A stretch of DNA of 64,000 bases from Candidatus Rifleibacteriota bacterium (GTDB taxonomy: Bacteria > Riflebacteria > Ozemobacteria > Ozemobacterales > Ozemobacteraceae). The stretch covers positions 1 through 64,000 of the forward strand of contig JAKQQP010000063.1 in assembly GCA_029564115.1 (NCBI GenBank). The letters run 5' to 3'. The notes beneath the pieces were generated by a model. That model did not search any database. It saw only the letters and a program-made list of their open reading frames with translations, and was not told the DNA's origin. The translations under genes were made by a program, and so were the position numbers. Each line of letters opens with the position of its first letter. The stretch's first letter is position 1. Below, piece after piece: positions 8,533 to 15,650 of this stretch.

Positions 8533-10752
8533 GAATTCTTCAGGCGACACCGCCTCATCTTTCCAGTTGATGATCGTAAACCCTGCCATCGGGTATGGCG
8601 GATGGTAGTCACCACCGCCCCTGACAAAGGTTGTATCGAACGAATTGCGACGCACCACAGATTGGTCGTTGCGAAGACTGCCGTTCAGATATGGTTTGAT
8701 ATCACGGGTGCGCAGGTGAACCATCGGGCCGTGGTGGCGCAGAATGAAGCGGCTGTTCCTGTCTATCCATGGGAAACAGCGCATTTCCGGGCTTTGAATA
8801 TTACCAAGCTCATTACGTATTTTGTCGGTACCATTGGCGAAACTCCAGCGCGCATTGAGTTCGGCAGAATCGATCAGCATGGCGTTCACGGTCATTTCGG
8901 GCAGACGAAAGCCTGAACGGGGGTATTTCATGGTCAGTTTGAACATGCGGTCGGCGATGTTCCACGGGCCGAGAGATGGATCCGGTTCTTCTTCCGCCAC
9001 CTCTTTTTCGGCCTGATCGAGTATCGATTCGATGATTTTATCTCGGGCACCAGCCAGAACTGTGCCGGTCATGTAGGCTCTGGCACCGATACCTTCATAA
9101 ACAGCCGTTCTTCTCATGGCACTTTTGATAACAAAACGATTTTTGTTTTCTTCGGGTGTTTTGCCGGGGTTAAGATAATCGCGAAGCCGACCGAGAGCCG
9201 GGTGCATCGGTAGACCGGCCGTAGTTATCGGAATCACTTCAGGCGGCTGTTTGGGCAACGAAAAAAGCGCATTTATTGCCGGGAAATTCAAAGCCAGCAT
9301 CGGCAAACGCTTGTCATAGGGGCCAGTGCTCAAGCGTGGCGGGAAAACGACACCGGCGAGCACAAGTTCATTGATATTTTCTTCGTCGGCAAGAGCCATG
9401 GCGATATCGTAATCGATCACCGTGGTCATTTCATTACGCAAAAACTGCATCGGGTTCGAAAAATCGAACCAAATCCTACCCATCGACATAACCATGACGC
9501 CGTTTTTATCGGTGCCATTGCGAGGCTCTTTCGTGTAATCCTTGTAACCAAGTGTGTAGTTCTGCGGGTTATCAGGGTTAGCGTTAAAATCGCCGGCTAT
9601 ATACACGTCCTGTTCAGAAAAGATTGTCAAAGACTTCCAGGGTGGGTTACCCCAGACCCGCAGCGGCACTTCTGAATACAGCAACACTTTGTCGTCGGCA
9701 TTTTTGTATTCCCAGCCAAAGAACAGGTCGTAAACCGTTTCAGAGGGTTTGGCCGGATTGCGCCATTTAGACTCGGAAAAACCTTTAAAACTACTGCCGG
9801 CACGCAGGATGGTGGGCGACGGCTTGCGGGCATCGCGGTAATACAACGGGTTAAGCGGCGGCAGTTTCTGTGGTCTGGCTCCATGAAAGCCATCCATGAC
9901 AAAAGCATCGATCAATTTGTCGTTGTTAATTTCGGCGTGCATTTCGAACTTATCAGGGTCGGTCGAATCGTTTCCAGCTTTGATCACGCCGCGTTTGCCA
10001 TTTCTGAATTCGACATGAACGGGCGATTCGGCACGTATAAAGCCTGGTGTCGATATTTTTTCCATTTCAAGCAGGTCGGCGCCACGGTCAAAAGTGCCCC
10101 GACGGGTCAGAGTGATCATTTCGTGGCCGTAAAGGCGCCCGGTTTTCAGTTCGCCGGGAGTTACCCTGAAGGGGCCAAGCCCGCCAACATCGAGTATCTG
10201 GCCATCATAAAGCAAAAAATTACCAGGCACGATCTTTTCGATCACTGTAGATATGCGTCGGCAAGAATCATCGACCCGGCCTACGGCTTCGAGAAGGAAA
10301 TAGCGGTGCGACTCATCTACGGTTTTGGTTTCGGCATTGTTCGAAGCTTTTATCAGCTTGACTCTGACCTTGAATCTGCCGGTCTGTTTCATGGCCGGAA
10401 TCTCTATGGAGCCTGTATATGTGCCGCGGGCGTTCTTGTCGAGCTTGAGCAGTTCAAAGCTTTTTATGTGGTTAAAACGGTTTTCGCTGGCTGATGGCCA
10501 GCCCTCAGCCGGAACATAAGGGTTTCCGTGGGTTACAAACTGATAATCATTGCGCATTTCAGCTAGCACGCAGTGCAGCCCGGTTTCTGCGACGCTCAGG
10601 GCCAGATAATCACGGGCCGATTTCGACAACAGATGTATCTGCCCTCTCTGAAGATTCAACACACCACCTGCCAATATGCCCAGAACCAGACAAACCATCA
10701 AAACGACAATGATGGCCTGACCGCGGCGGTTGAACGTCAAAATCGCCCTCAT
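8518..10752 (-). CDS. PilX-like minor pilin / pilus assembly protein
   Basis: This 744-residue protein has a short basic leader (to RRGQ) followed by a hydrophobic helix (about 13-32), as in PilX N-terminal proteins. The conserved ALSVAETGLHCVLAEM region follows, matching the 'A-x-x-A-E-x-G' pattern of that family. The rest is a large extracytoplasmic region without a motif I recognise, far longer than the roughly 200 residues of Pseudomonas PilX. The start ATG overlaps the stop of the upstream gene (ATGA), so the two are translationally coupled. Likely role: minor (pseudo)pilin that primes or decorates a type IV pilus or related secretion filament. The membrane helix and gene order are clear; the exact function is inferred. 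Confidence 0.7.
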   Translation of the reverse strand: MRAILTFNRRGQAIIVVLMVCLVLGILAGGVLNLQRGQIHLLSKSARDYLALSVAETGLHCVLAEMRNDYQFVTHGNPYVPAEGWPSASENRFNHIKSFELLKLDKNARGTYTGSIEIPAMKQTGRFKVRVKLIKASNNAETKTVDESHRYFLLEAVGRVDDSCRRISTVIEKIVPGNFLLYDGQILDVGGLGPFRVTPGELKTGRLYGHEMITLTRRGTFDRGADLLEMEKISTPGFIRAESPVHVEFRNGKRGVIKAGNDSTDPDKFEMHAEINNDKLIDAFVMDGFHGARPQKLPPLNPLYYRDARKPSPTILRAGSSFKGFSESKWRNPAKPSETVYDLFFGWEYKNADDKVLLYSEVPLRVWGNPPWKSLTIFSEQDVYIAGDFNANPDNPQNYTLGYKDYTKEPRNGTDKNGVMVMSMGRIWFDFSNPMQFLRNEMTTVIDYDIAMALADEENINELVLAGVVFPPRLSTGPYDKRLPMLALNFPAINALFSLPKQPPEVIPITTAGLPMHPALGRLRDYLNPGKTPEENKNRFVIKSAMRRTAVYEGIGARAYMTGTVLAGARDKIIESILDQAEKEVAEEEPDPSLGPWNIADRMFKLTMKYPRSGFRLPEMTVNAMLIDSAELNARWSFANGTDKIRNELGNIQSPEMRCFPWIDRNSRFILRHHGPMVHLRTRDIKPYLNGSLRNDQSVVRRNSFDTTFVRGGGDYHPPYPMAGFTIINWKDEAVSPEEFDKIN

Positions 10753-11462
10753 GGATATACCCCGTTGAGCCTGCCTCTGACACTGAAGCAGGTCTTTACC
10801 CGGTGAGCTACGCGTTCGGCAGTGTCACGCGGGTCGCCTTTCCTGACAAATGCTGCACTGACATGAACAAGATATGGCCCGGTTCCGTCTAATTCATAGG
10901 GTTCAGGCGCGATCGGAGTCTTGGCCGAAAGCCCTGGAATGGCACCTTTGAGATTAACCGGCTTACGATTGGTGGTAAAAACCAGCATGTCTCTGATACC
11001 CTCACAAACCTTCTTTTCATGGACTTTGCCACTTGTTCCTGGCAGGTCGCCACGGGCAATGCGATAAAGATCGCTGGTGCCGTCATCGTCTTTGCGCAAC
11101 TGATATTCGATCAGCTCTTCGCGCAAAAAATCGGGAGCCGAGGGTTTGACGGCAAAATCAAATACCTGCCGGCGCAATATCAGCATCGTGCCCTCGTTCG
11201 TGTATATCAGTTTATCGACAGTCTGCCTGTTGGTCTGAACGGGAAACTCGACCCAGTTAGCGTTGCGGATATCATTGCCAAGGTGGGCAAAAAAGCGGCG
11301 GGCGCTCTCGTTGACCCCAATATGCTCGAGAGCCGTGCGTATGGTACGCACTTCGGCGAAAAAGAGCCGATAAATAGCCAGCATCAGCAGCACGAAAAGA
11401 CCGGCGACAACGATCACTTCCATCAAAGTGATGGCTTTTCGCCGGTTAAAAATTTTATTCAT
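10749..11462 (-). CDS. PilW/GspJ-like prepilin
   Basis: About 237 residues. The N-terminus has the type III signal of prepilins: a short basic leader (MNKIFNRRKA), then ITLMEVIVVAGLFVLLMLAI with the conserved glutamate five residues into the mature protein. This is the substrate pattern of prepilin peptidase PilD. The start ATG at 11462 is chosen because it gives a normal leader and lies 4 bases after the upstream stop; the longer open frame would add 20 unlikely residues. The 3' end overlaps the PilX-like gene by 4 bases. Size and position between a PilV-like and a PilX-like gene suggest the PilW/GspJ role in a minor-pilin complex. Confidence 0.8.
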   Translation of the reverse strand: MNKIFNRRKAITLMEVIVVAGLFVLLMLAIYRLFFAEVRTIRTALEHIGVNESARRFFAHLGNDIRNANWVEFPVQTNRQTVDKLIYTNEGTMLILRRQVFDFAVKPSAPDFLREELIEYQLRKDDDGTSDLYRIARGDLPGTSGKVHEKKVCEGIRDMLVFTTNRKPVNLKGAIPGLSAKTPIAPEPYELDGTGPYLVHVSAAFVRKGDPRDTAERVAHRVKTCFSVRGRLNGVYP

Positions 11463-11466
11463 CGGC

Positions 11467-11949
11467 CTACCACTGGTCACAATGAGTCGTAACAACCTCG
11501 AATTCAACAGGAGTTTCGTCATCTTTCGATTTCCAGGATACGTTAACTCTGATCAGCTTCAACCCGGAAGGGGTATGTTTGCTCTCAGAGGGAACATCTT
11601 TAATACTCAGGGTTCTGCGATATTCGACCCCGGCAATCTCTACCGCAGGCAGAAAACCATCGGGGTTTTTGTCATACTGGTTGTCGGCAGCATGAAAGTC
11701 GGCAAGAAGAGTGTTGTGCCCCTTGTCGTTGTCGCTGCCGAGCTCGACGGATCTTGCAGCTCGAATGGCCTCGACTGCCTGATTGGCCAGGAAAATGGCG
11801 TTTTCGTAGTTGCGCACCTTCGATACGCCGGTAAAGCTGCTCGAAATTGTCCAGCCGATTATAAAAACGACGGTCATGAGCAGACCGGCAATCATGACCT
11901 CAACAAAGGTCATTGCCGATCTTTTGAACATTTTGCAATTGCCGTTCAC
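11467..11949 (-). CDS. PilV/GspI-like prepilin
   Basis: About 160 residues from a GTG start at 11949, which is preceded by a strong ribosome site AGGGAAGG seven bases upstream. An ATG at 11931 is an alternative six codons later. The leader ends KRSA, then MTFVEVMIAGLLMTVVFIIG forms the prepilin helix with its Glu5. The segment ANQAVEAIRAARS is typical of PilV/GspI-type pilins. First gene of the four-gene minor-pilin operon. The open frame extends upstream to 12090, but that stretch has no leader-like character and would push the pilin helix about 55 residues in. Confidence 0.8.
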   Translation of the reverse strand: MNGNCKMFKRSAMTFVEVMIAGLLMTVVFIIGWTISSSFTGVSKVRNYENAIFLANQAVEAIRAARSVELGSDNDKGHNTLLADFHAADNQYDKNPDGFLPAVEIAGVEYRRTLSIKDVPSESKHTPSGLKLIRVNVSWKSKDDETPVEFEVVTTHCDQW

Positions 11950-11970
11950 GTCTTTGCCTTCCCTGACATG

Positions 11971-12000
11971 ATTGTAAAACGAATTCGATTTTATCTGCAA
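11971..12000 (-). promoter_or_regulatory. Weak candidate promoter of the minor-pilin operon
   Basis: On the minus strand TTGCAG, an 18-bp spacer and TACAAT lie just upstream of the GTG start of the PilV-like gene. The -10 box is good and the -35 box is poor. The transcript leader would be very short, about 15-20 bases. An imperfect sigma-54-like TGGCAC element lies further upstream but lacks the -12 GC. Confidence 0.3.
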
Positions 12001-12139
12001 CCGAAAGCATGCTTCAGAGGCGTATACCGTTAACCGCCTCAACCAGACAGTCGATCGAATGATTTTAACACATACCTGTGCCAGGCTCACCTATTTTTCG
12101 CGAAGTCAAAACAAACTGTTCGGTCGAAAAATCTGAGAT

Positions 12140-12174
12140 AAAAAAACGCTGCCTTCCGGCAGCGGTTTTTTTTT
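12140..12174 (-). terminator. Bidirectional-looking intrinsic terminator
   Basis: CGCTGCC (12147-12153), loop TTCC, GGCAGCG (12158-12164): a perfect 7-bp GC-rich stem. A-run 12140-12146 gives seven Us on the minus strand, and T-run 12166-12174 gives nine on the plus strand. It ends the transglutaminase-like gene and separates it from the pilin operon. The gap 12091-12191 holds nothing else. Confidence 0.85.
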
Positions 12175-12191
12175 ACAATATACCGATGTGA

Positions 12192-13178
12192 TCAGAAAAG
12201 ATCAGCGGGATTTAAACCAGCTTCCATCAGCAACATATCCGGGTTGCGGACTTCCTGGCCATTGCTGAAATCCTGCCGGGCCGGGCCTTCAACGATCTCT
12301 TTAACAAGTTTCGGGTCGAATCTCGGGTTTTCGAGATTTGAATTCGGCGGGTTCGGAGCATCTGAAGTCGGCACCCAGACGAAGTCAGGGTGATTTTTGC
12401 GAGATTCCCCCGTCCATTCGCCGGAGACGATATTGTTATTCTGATCGAGTATCAGGTTGTAGGTGTATCTGACGGTGAACCATTTGGTGCCGATGTAGTC
12501 AGGGTGAACATCGTCGTTGACATACCAGCAGGTTGTGGTGACTTTGAGCTTGCGATCGTCGAACCAACCGGTAGTCCAGCTCGATTCGAACTTGTAGATG
12601 GGGAAGTTCCAGACCATGCGACCAGCTTCGATGTCGCAGATCATGGCACTCTTGCCCGAACCGATGTAGTTGATCAGCAGGCGATGAAATTCGTCGGGAT
12701 AAATGTCGTCGGGGTCATCGCCGGCATTGCCCCAGTTGCGGTTGCCGTAGAAGTTACAATAGGTGTTCATATAAACTTCAGAAAGAATTGCCTTCTGGTC
12801 GGCAGTCTTGAATTCGATGCCATTGCGATAGCGCGTAACAGTTGGCTCTTTGGTCAGAATGGCGGCAGCAGCCCAACCATTGCAGTGTCCTTCCCAGTTT
12901 TCGGCTTTCGGGTTGTAGTGGTTGTTGCGAACATCGGCCTCCCAGGCGTGAGCACCGGGATTTTTGCCAGTTCTTGTCTGCACATAAGCATCGTATTTTT
13001 CGAATGGCGAAGGGCTATGGCCCGGCCAGCCTTTGATCAGAAAGCCTTTTTTGCGAGACCACCAGTCGCCTGACCAGGGGGCGGGTTTGATCTCACCACG
13101 GGCGGAGCCGTCATTGGCAACAGCAGCGAACGGAGCGGTTACAACCAACAGTGCAATTGCAAGTATCAGCTTTTTCAT
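12192..13178 (-). CDS. Secreted transglutaminase-elicitor-like protein
   Basis: 328 residues with a clear signal peptide (cleavage likely after AAVA, about residue 21). The mature N-terminus has PWSGDWW, and WEGHCNGWAAA surrounds Cys99. Together with a later VWNFPIY segment this resembles the transglutaminase elicitor family (papain-like Cys-His-Asp enzymes first described in Phytophthora), in which the Cys of the CxGWA motif is catalytic. If active it would cross-link or deamidate glutamine side chains outside the cytoplasm. The start overlaps the stop of the upstream gene by one base (TGATG), so both are probably made together. A terminator follows. The family call rests on motif recall and could be wrong; the secreted nature and the Cys motif are visible. 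Confidence 0.6.
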   Translation of the reverse strand: MKKLILAIALLVVTAPFAAVANDGSARGEIKPAPWSGDWWSRKKGFLIKGWPGHSPSPFEKYDAYVQTRTGKNPGAHAWEADVRNNHYNPKAENWEGHCNGWAAAAILTKEPTVTRYRNGIEFKTADQKAILSEVYMNTYCNFYGNRNWGNAGDDPDDIYPDEFHRLLINYIGSGKSAMICDIEAGRMVWNFPIYKFESSWTTGWFDDRKLKVTTTCWYVNDDVHPDYIGTKWFTVRYTYNLILDQNNNIVSGEWTGESRKNHPDFVWVPTSDAPNPPNSNLENPRFDPKLVKEIVEGPARQDFSNGQEVRNPDMLLMEAGLNPADLF

Positions 13179-13975
13179 CAGTGGTTACCTCCGTTATTGC
13201 CTGATGTCGGTGCCGGCGCAGATGCTGGAATCAGACGGACTTTGCGGTTACGGTTTTCTGAGGAGACGGCCCAGGGCGAGCCTTTCTGCCAGAGCTGAAC
13301 GAGGTTGGTACCCGAGCGTTCTTCGTCGATTTCGACCTGATAGGTAGTGCCAGAAGAGCGATAGGCCGCAAAAGAGTCAGAATGCTGCTTGTCGGGGGTT
13401 TTGTTTTTCTGGGCAACGGTGCGCTTGAAAGACAGCCCGCCGATATTGCGTATACGGGCGAATTTTTTAGCAAGTGAACCGCCGCGATAAGCGGCAAAAC
13501 CGTCGGCGCCCTGAACAGCCTTGTCAGCACGGGCAATCGGGAATGCCGGGAGGTCGTAAGGCACTATGGAATCTTCGGCCAACAGGGGTTCAGAACTATT
13601 GGGATCGACCTCACGCTCGATGTATTTCATTCCCTCGCTGGTAGGAAATATGTCGACGACCTTTACGGGTCTGAGATCTTGCGTAGAGAGCCAGAGAATT
13701 GCCTGATTCTTCACATTGCTCGTGCGAGCATGGACGTGCAACACGTAGCATTCCTGGTCATGCAGATTTTTGCGGGCACGAACTTTGAAGACCCAGTTCA
13801 CAGGTGGCATCCAGACTTCGCCGGGGCTTTTCAGATCGCGATAAGAAGCCTCGAGAACCCAGCGTTCACCGACCTGCCAGGCAGGCACAAAACCTTCGCC
13901 GTCTGCGGCGAAAGCACTACCGGAAGCCAGTGCTGCCAGGAGCAGCAACACGCTGAGAAGCAGATTTCGTTTCAT
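13178..13975 (-). CDS. Secreted protein of unknown function, partner of the transglutaminase-like gene
   Basis: 265 residues from ATG at 13975, chosen because GGAGG lies six bases upstream; the longer frame from 14041 begins at the -35 box of the promoter. A typical signal peptide (MKRNLLLSVLLLLAALASGSAFA) precedes the mature protein, which has a WQVGERWVLEASY segment of the kind seen in beta-rich outer-surface proteins. The C-terminus is Pro/Ser/Gly/Asn-rich and flexible. No catalytic motif is evident. Its coupling to the transglutaminase-like gene suggests a substrate, chaperone or inhibitor role, but this is only context. Confidence 0.7.
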   Translation of the reverse strand: MKRNLLLSVLLLLAALASGSAFAADGEGFVPAWQVGERWVLEASYRDLKSPGEVWMPPVNWVFKVRARKNLHDQECYVLHVHARTSNVKNQAILWLSTQDLRPVKVVDIFPTSEGMKYIEREVDPNSSEPLLAEDSIVPYDLPAFPIARADKAVQGADGFAAYRGGSLAKKFARIRNIGGLSFKRTVAQKNKTPDKQHSDSFAAYRSSGTTYQVEIDEERSGTNLVQLWQKGSPWAVSSENRNRKVRLIPASAPAPTSGNNGGNH

Positions 13976-14012
13976 TTCGACCTCCAGAACGCTTATAACG
14001 TAATGTACAACA

Positions 14013-14041
14013 ATTCTAAGAAATAAAAGCAGAACCGTCAA
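14013..14041 (-). promoter_or_regulatory. Sigma70-type promoter of the two-gene secreted unit
   Basis: On the minus strand TTGACG (14041-14036), a 17-bp spacer and TAGAAT (14018-14013) lie about 40 bases upstream of the ATG at 13975. Both boxes and the spacing are close to consensus, suggesting vegetative expression. Confidence 0.65.
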
Positions 14042-14101
14042 GGCCTAAAAAGCCGGGGATAACAAACATACCGGCGATGGGATGAAAAGTTTTTGGGAAA
14101 T

Positions 14102-14108
14102 AAAAAAA
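14102..14108 (-). terminator. T-tract following tRNA-Arg
   Basis: Seven As on the plus strand give seven Us directly after the tRNA discriminator base. The acceptor/T-arm structure followed by a U-run can act as the transcript end, although no separate hairpin is present. Confidence 0.45.
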
Positions 14109-14182
14109 CGCGCCTACCAGGACTCGAACCTGGGACCCCAGGATTAGGAATCCTGTGCTCTATCCACCTGAGCTATAGGCGC
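14109..14182 (-). tRNA. tRNA-Arg (anticodon CCU)
   Basis: A 74-nt tRNA on the minus strand. The acceptor stem pairs GCGCCTA with TAGGCGC, the discriminator is G, and no CCA is encoded. The anticodon arm is CAGGA-TTCCTAA-TCCTG, giving anticodon CCU, which reads the Arg codon AGG. The T-loop has the usual TTCGAGT. A good promoter lies just upstream. Confidence 0.95.
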
Positions 14183-14197
14183 AGCTTTAATAGTTGC

Positions 14198-14226
14198 ATT
14201 CTAACAGTATTTTCTGGCAAAATCAA
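14198..14226 (-). promoter_or_regulatory. Promoter of tRNA-Arg
   Basis: On the minus strand TTGATT (14226-14221), 17 bp, TAGAAT (14203-14198). A start about seven bases downstream would lie near 14191, just upstream of the mature tRNA 5' end at 14182. The same TAGAAT box and spacing occur in the promoter of the secreted unit at 14013-14041. Confidence 0.65.
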
Positions 14227-14298
14227 GTTGTTGTTACTAAAGTCATTAAACACACGGGAAGCGCGGCTGACCGCCCAAAACACAAAAGGAGAGCGACT

Positions 14299-14859
14299 TT
14301 GAACAAGAATCGACTGCTGATTTTTCTGATGTTTTTCTGCCTGTTTCTAGAGGCAGCCGGAGCTGAAGACACGGGAAAGGTCATTAACAACAAGTGCAGG
14401 GCCAATCTGAAAGCTTTGAATGAAGCTACTGCAAAATTTCTTGCCGAAAATGATTCAGGTCTGCCGTTCTGGGCGAATTATCAGACCGTCTCCACCTCGC
14501 TGATAGACAGCAAATACCTTCCCACAAAGCTGGAAGCACCGACCCGGGACTGCAAATACAATCTGGTTGCGACAAGCCGCGACGACTACCAGTGGTATTG
14601 TGATCTACACGGTGTTATCAACGGCGAAAAAAGCGTTACCTTCATGTATCATGAGCACCGCCTGATGGGCAAGACGACGAATCGTTACCAGAACATCGAA
14701 AAATACAGAGAGCACGTCAAAGATCTGCTGCGCTGGACAGAATACCACCCCACCCCAACGGAAAAGTTCAAATTCTATTACAATATGAACCCTTTATCGA
14801 CTTTAATATTCGCCATCGGCGGTATCATGGTGCTGATTTTTGTCTGGCGCAATCTTTAA
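14299..14859 (+). CDS. Small membrane-anchored exported protein, unknown
   Basis: 186 residues from a TTG start at 14299, chosen because AGGAGAG lies about six bases upstream and the signal peptide (LLIFLMFFCLFLEAAGA) starts directly after it; the upstream frame is low quality. The mature part carries the pattern CRANLKALNEATAKFLAEN, which resembles the helix after the hydrophobic segment in pilin-like proteins. Two CxY/WYC pairs that might form a disulfide follow. A C-terminal transmembrane helix (about 162-182) ends in a short basic tail. No enzyme motif seen. It reads opposite to the tRNA and stands alone. Confidence 0.7.
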   Translation: MNKNRLLIFLMFFCLFLEAAGAEDTGKVINNKCRANLKALNEATAKFLAENDSGLPFWANYQTVSTSLIDSKYLPTKLEAPTRDCKYNLVATSRDDYQWYCDLHGVINGEKSVTFMYHEHRLMGKTTNRYQNIEKYREHVKDLLRWTEYHPTPTEKFKFYYNMNPLSTLIFAIGGIMVLIFVWRNL

Positions 14860-14877
14860 ACGCTATTGCGACTTTGC

Positions 14878-15582
14878 CTATTTGAGAGGCAGACCGAATT
14901 CTTCGGCGAACTGGCCAAGCATGGTGTCGATCCAGTAGCCGCCATAACCCATCTTTCGAGCTTTGAGAAGGTTCAAAATCGCTTTGCCCTTCTGATTTTG
15001 CTGTGACCAGGCCATGGCGAGCACCACAAAGGCCCAGCCGTTTTTGTGACTGCGGCCTTCAAGATATTCGATAGTTTTAATCGGCTGATGCAGAGCGAGA
15101 TGCAACGAAGCCAGATCGACAATCAAAAATTCATTGGTCGGGTTCAGATGCAAAGCGAGAGTAAGTTCTTCAAAAGCATCGAGAAAGGCGCCGCGACCGG
15201 CAAGAATAAGACCTAGAGCATGGTGGGCATCGGCATTTTGCGGATCTCTTTCGATTGCCTGCCTGGCAAAGCTTTCGGCCAGATTATATTCTGAATCGGT
15301 GGAGGTGCCGAGCAGCGACAGGTAGAAATAGATGCGGCCGAGTTCGAGATAGCCTTTACCAAAGGCATCCGGAAGACTGACCGACTCTTCGTAATGCCGC
15401 CAGGCTTCGCGCAAAAGCTCTGTGTTACCAAGACGCATACCATCTTCGACCATTTTATGGGGGTCGATTATCGGGATTCCTCCTTCGAGGACTCTTATCG
15501 ACAGAGCAGAAGCAGGGGTGGCAAAAAAACATGAAATAACGACAGCCAACAGAACCAGATTGACTTTATTGCCAATAGACAT
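14878..15582 (-). CDS. Secreted TPR protein
   Basis: 234 residues. A signal peptide (to about residue 26, ASA) is followed by helical repeats of TPR type: AFGKGYLELGRIYFYLS, AESFARQAIERDPQNADAHHALG and AFEELTLALHLNPTNEFL. The canonical W-LG-Y-A-F-A-P spacing is recognisable in at least three units. The start is well placed after AGGAGG, five bases upstream. TPR proteins act as scaffolds, often in envelope complexes; no partner is evident. It converges with the small anchored protein to its left (18-bp gap). Confidence 0.8.
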   Translation of the reverse strand: MSIGNKVNLVLLAVVISCFFATPASALSIRVLEGGIPIIDPHKMVEDGMRLGNTELLREAWRHYEESVSLPDAFGKGYLELGRIYFYLSLLGTSTDSEYNLAESFARQAIERDPQNADAHHALGLILAGRGAFLDAFEELTLALHLNPTNEFLIVDLASLHLALHQPIKTIEYLEGRSHKNGWAFVVLAMAWSQQNQKGKAILNLLKARKMGYGGYWIDTMLGQFAEEFGLPLK

Positions 15583-15650
15583 TCTATCCTCCTGATGATA
15601 TAAATACCTGTATTATTCTCTAACATACAGAGCCGGCAAAATCCAGAAAA

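Noticed and set aside
12061..12100. Sigma-54 promoter for the pilin operon
   Set aside because: A TGGCAC -24 element is present on the minus strand but the -12 GC is missing at the right spacing.
14860..14895. Terminator between the small anchored protein and the TPR gene
   Set aside because: Only a 5-bp stem (TGCCT/AGGCA) without a T-run.
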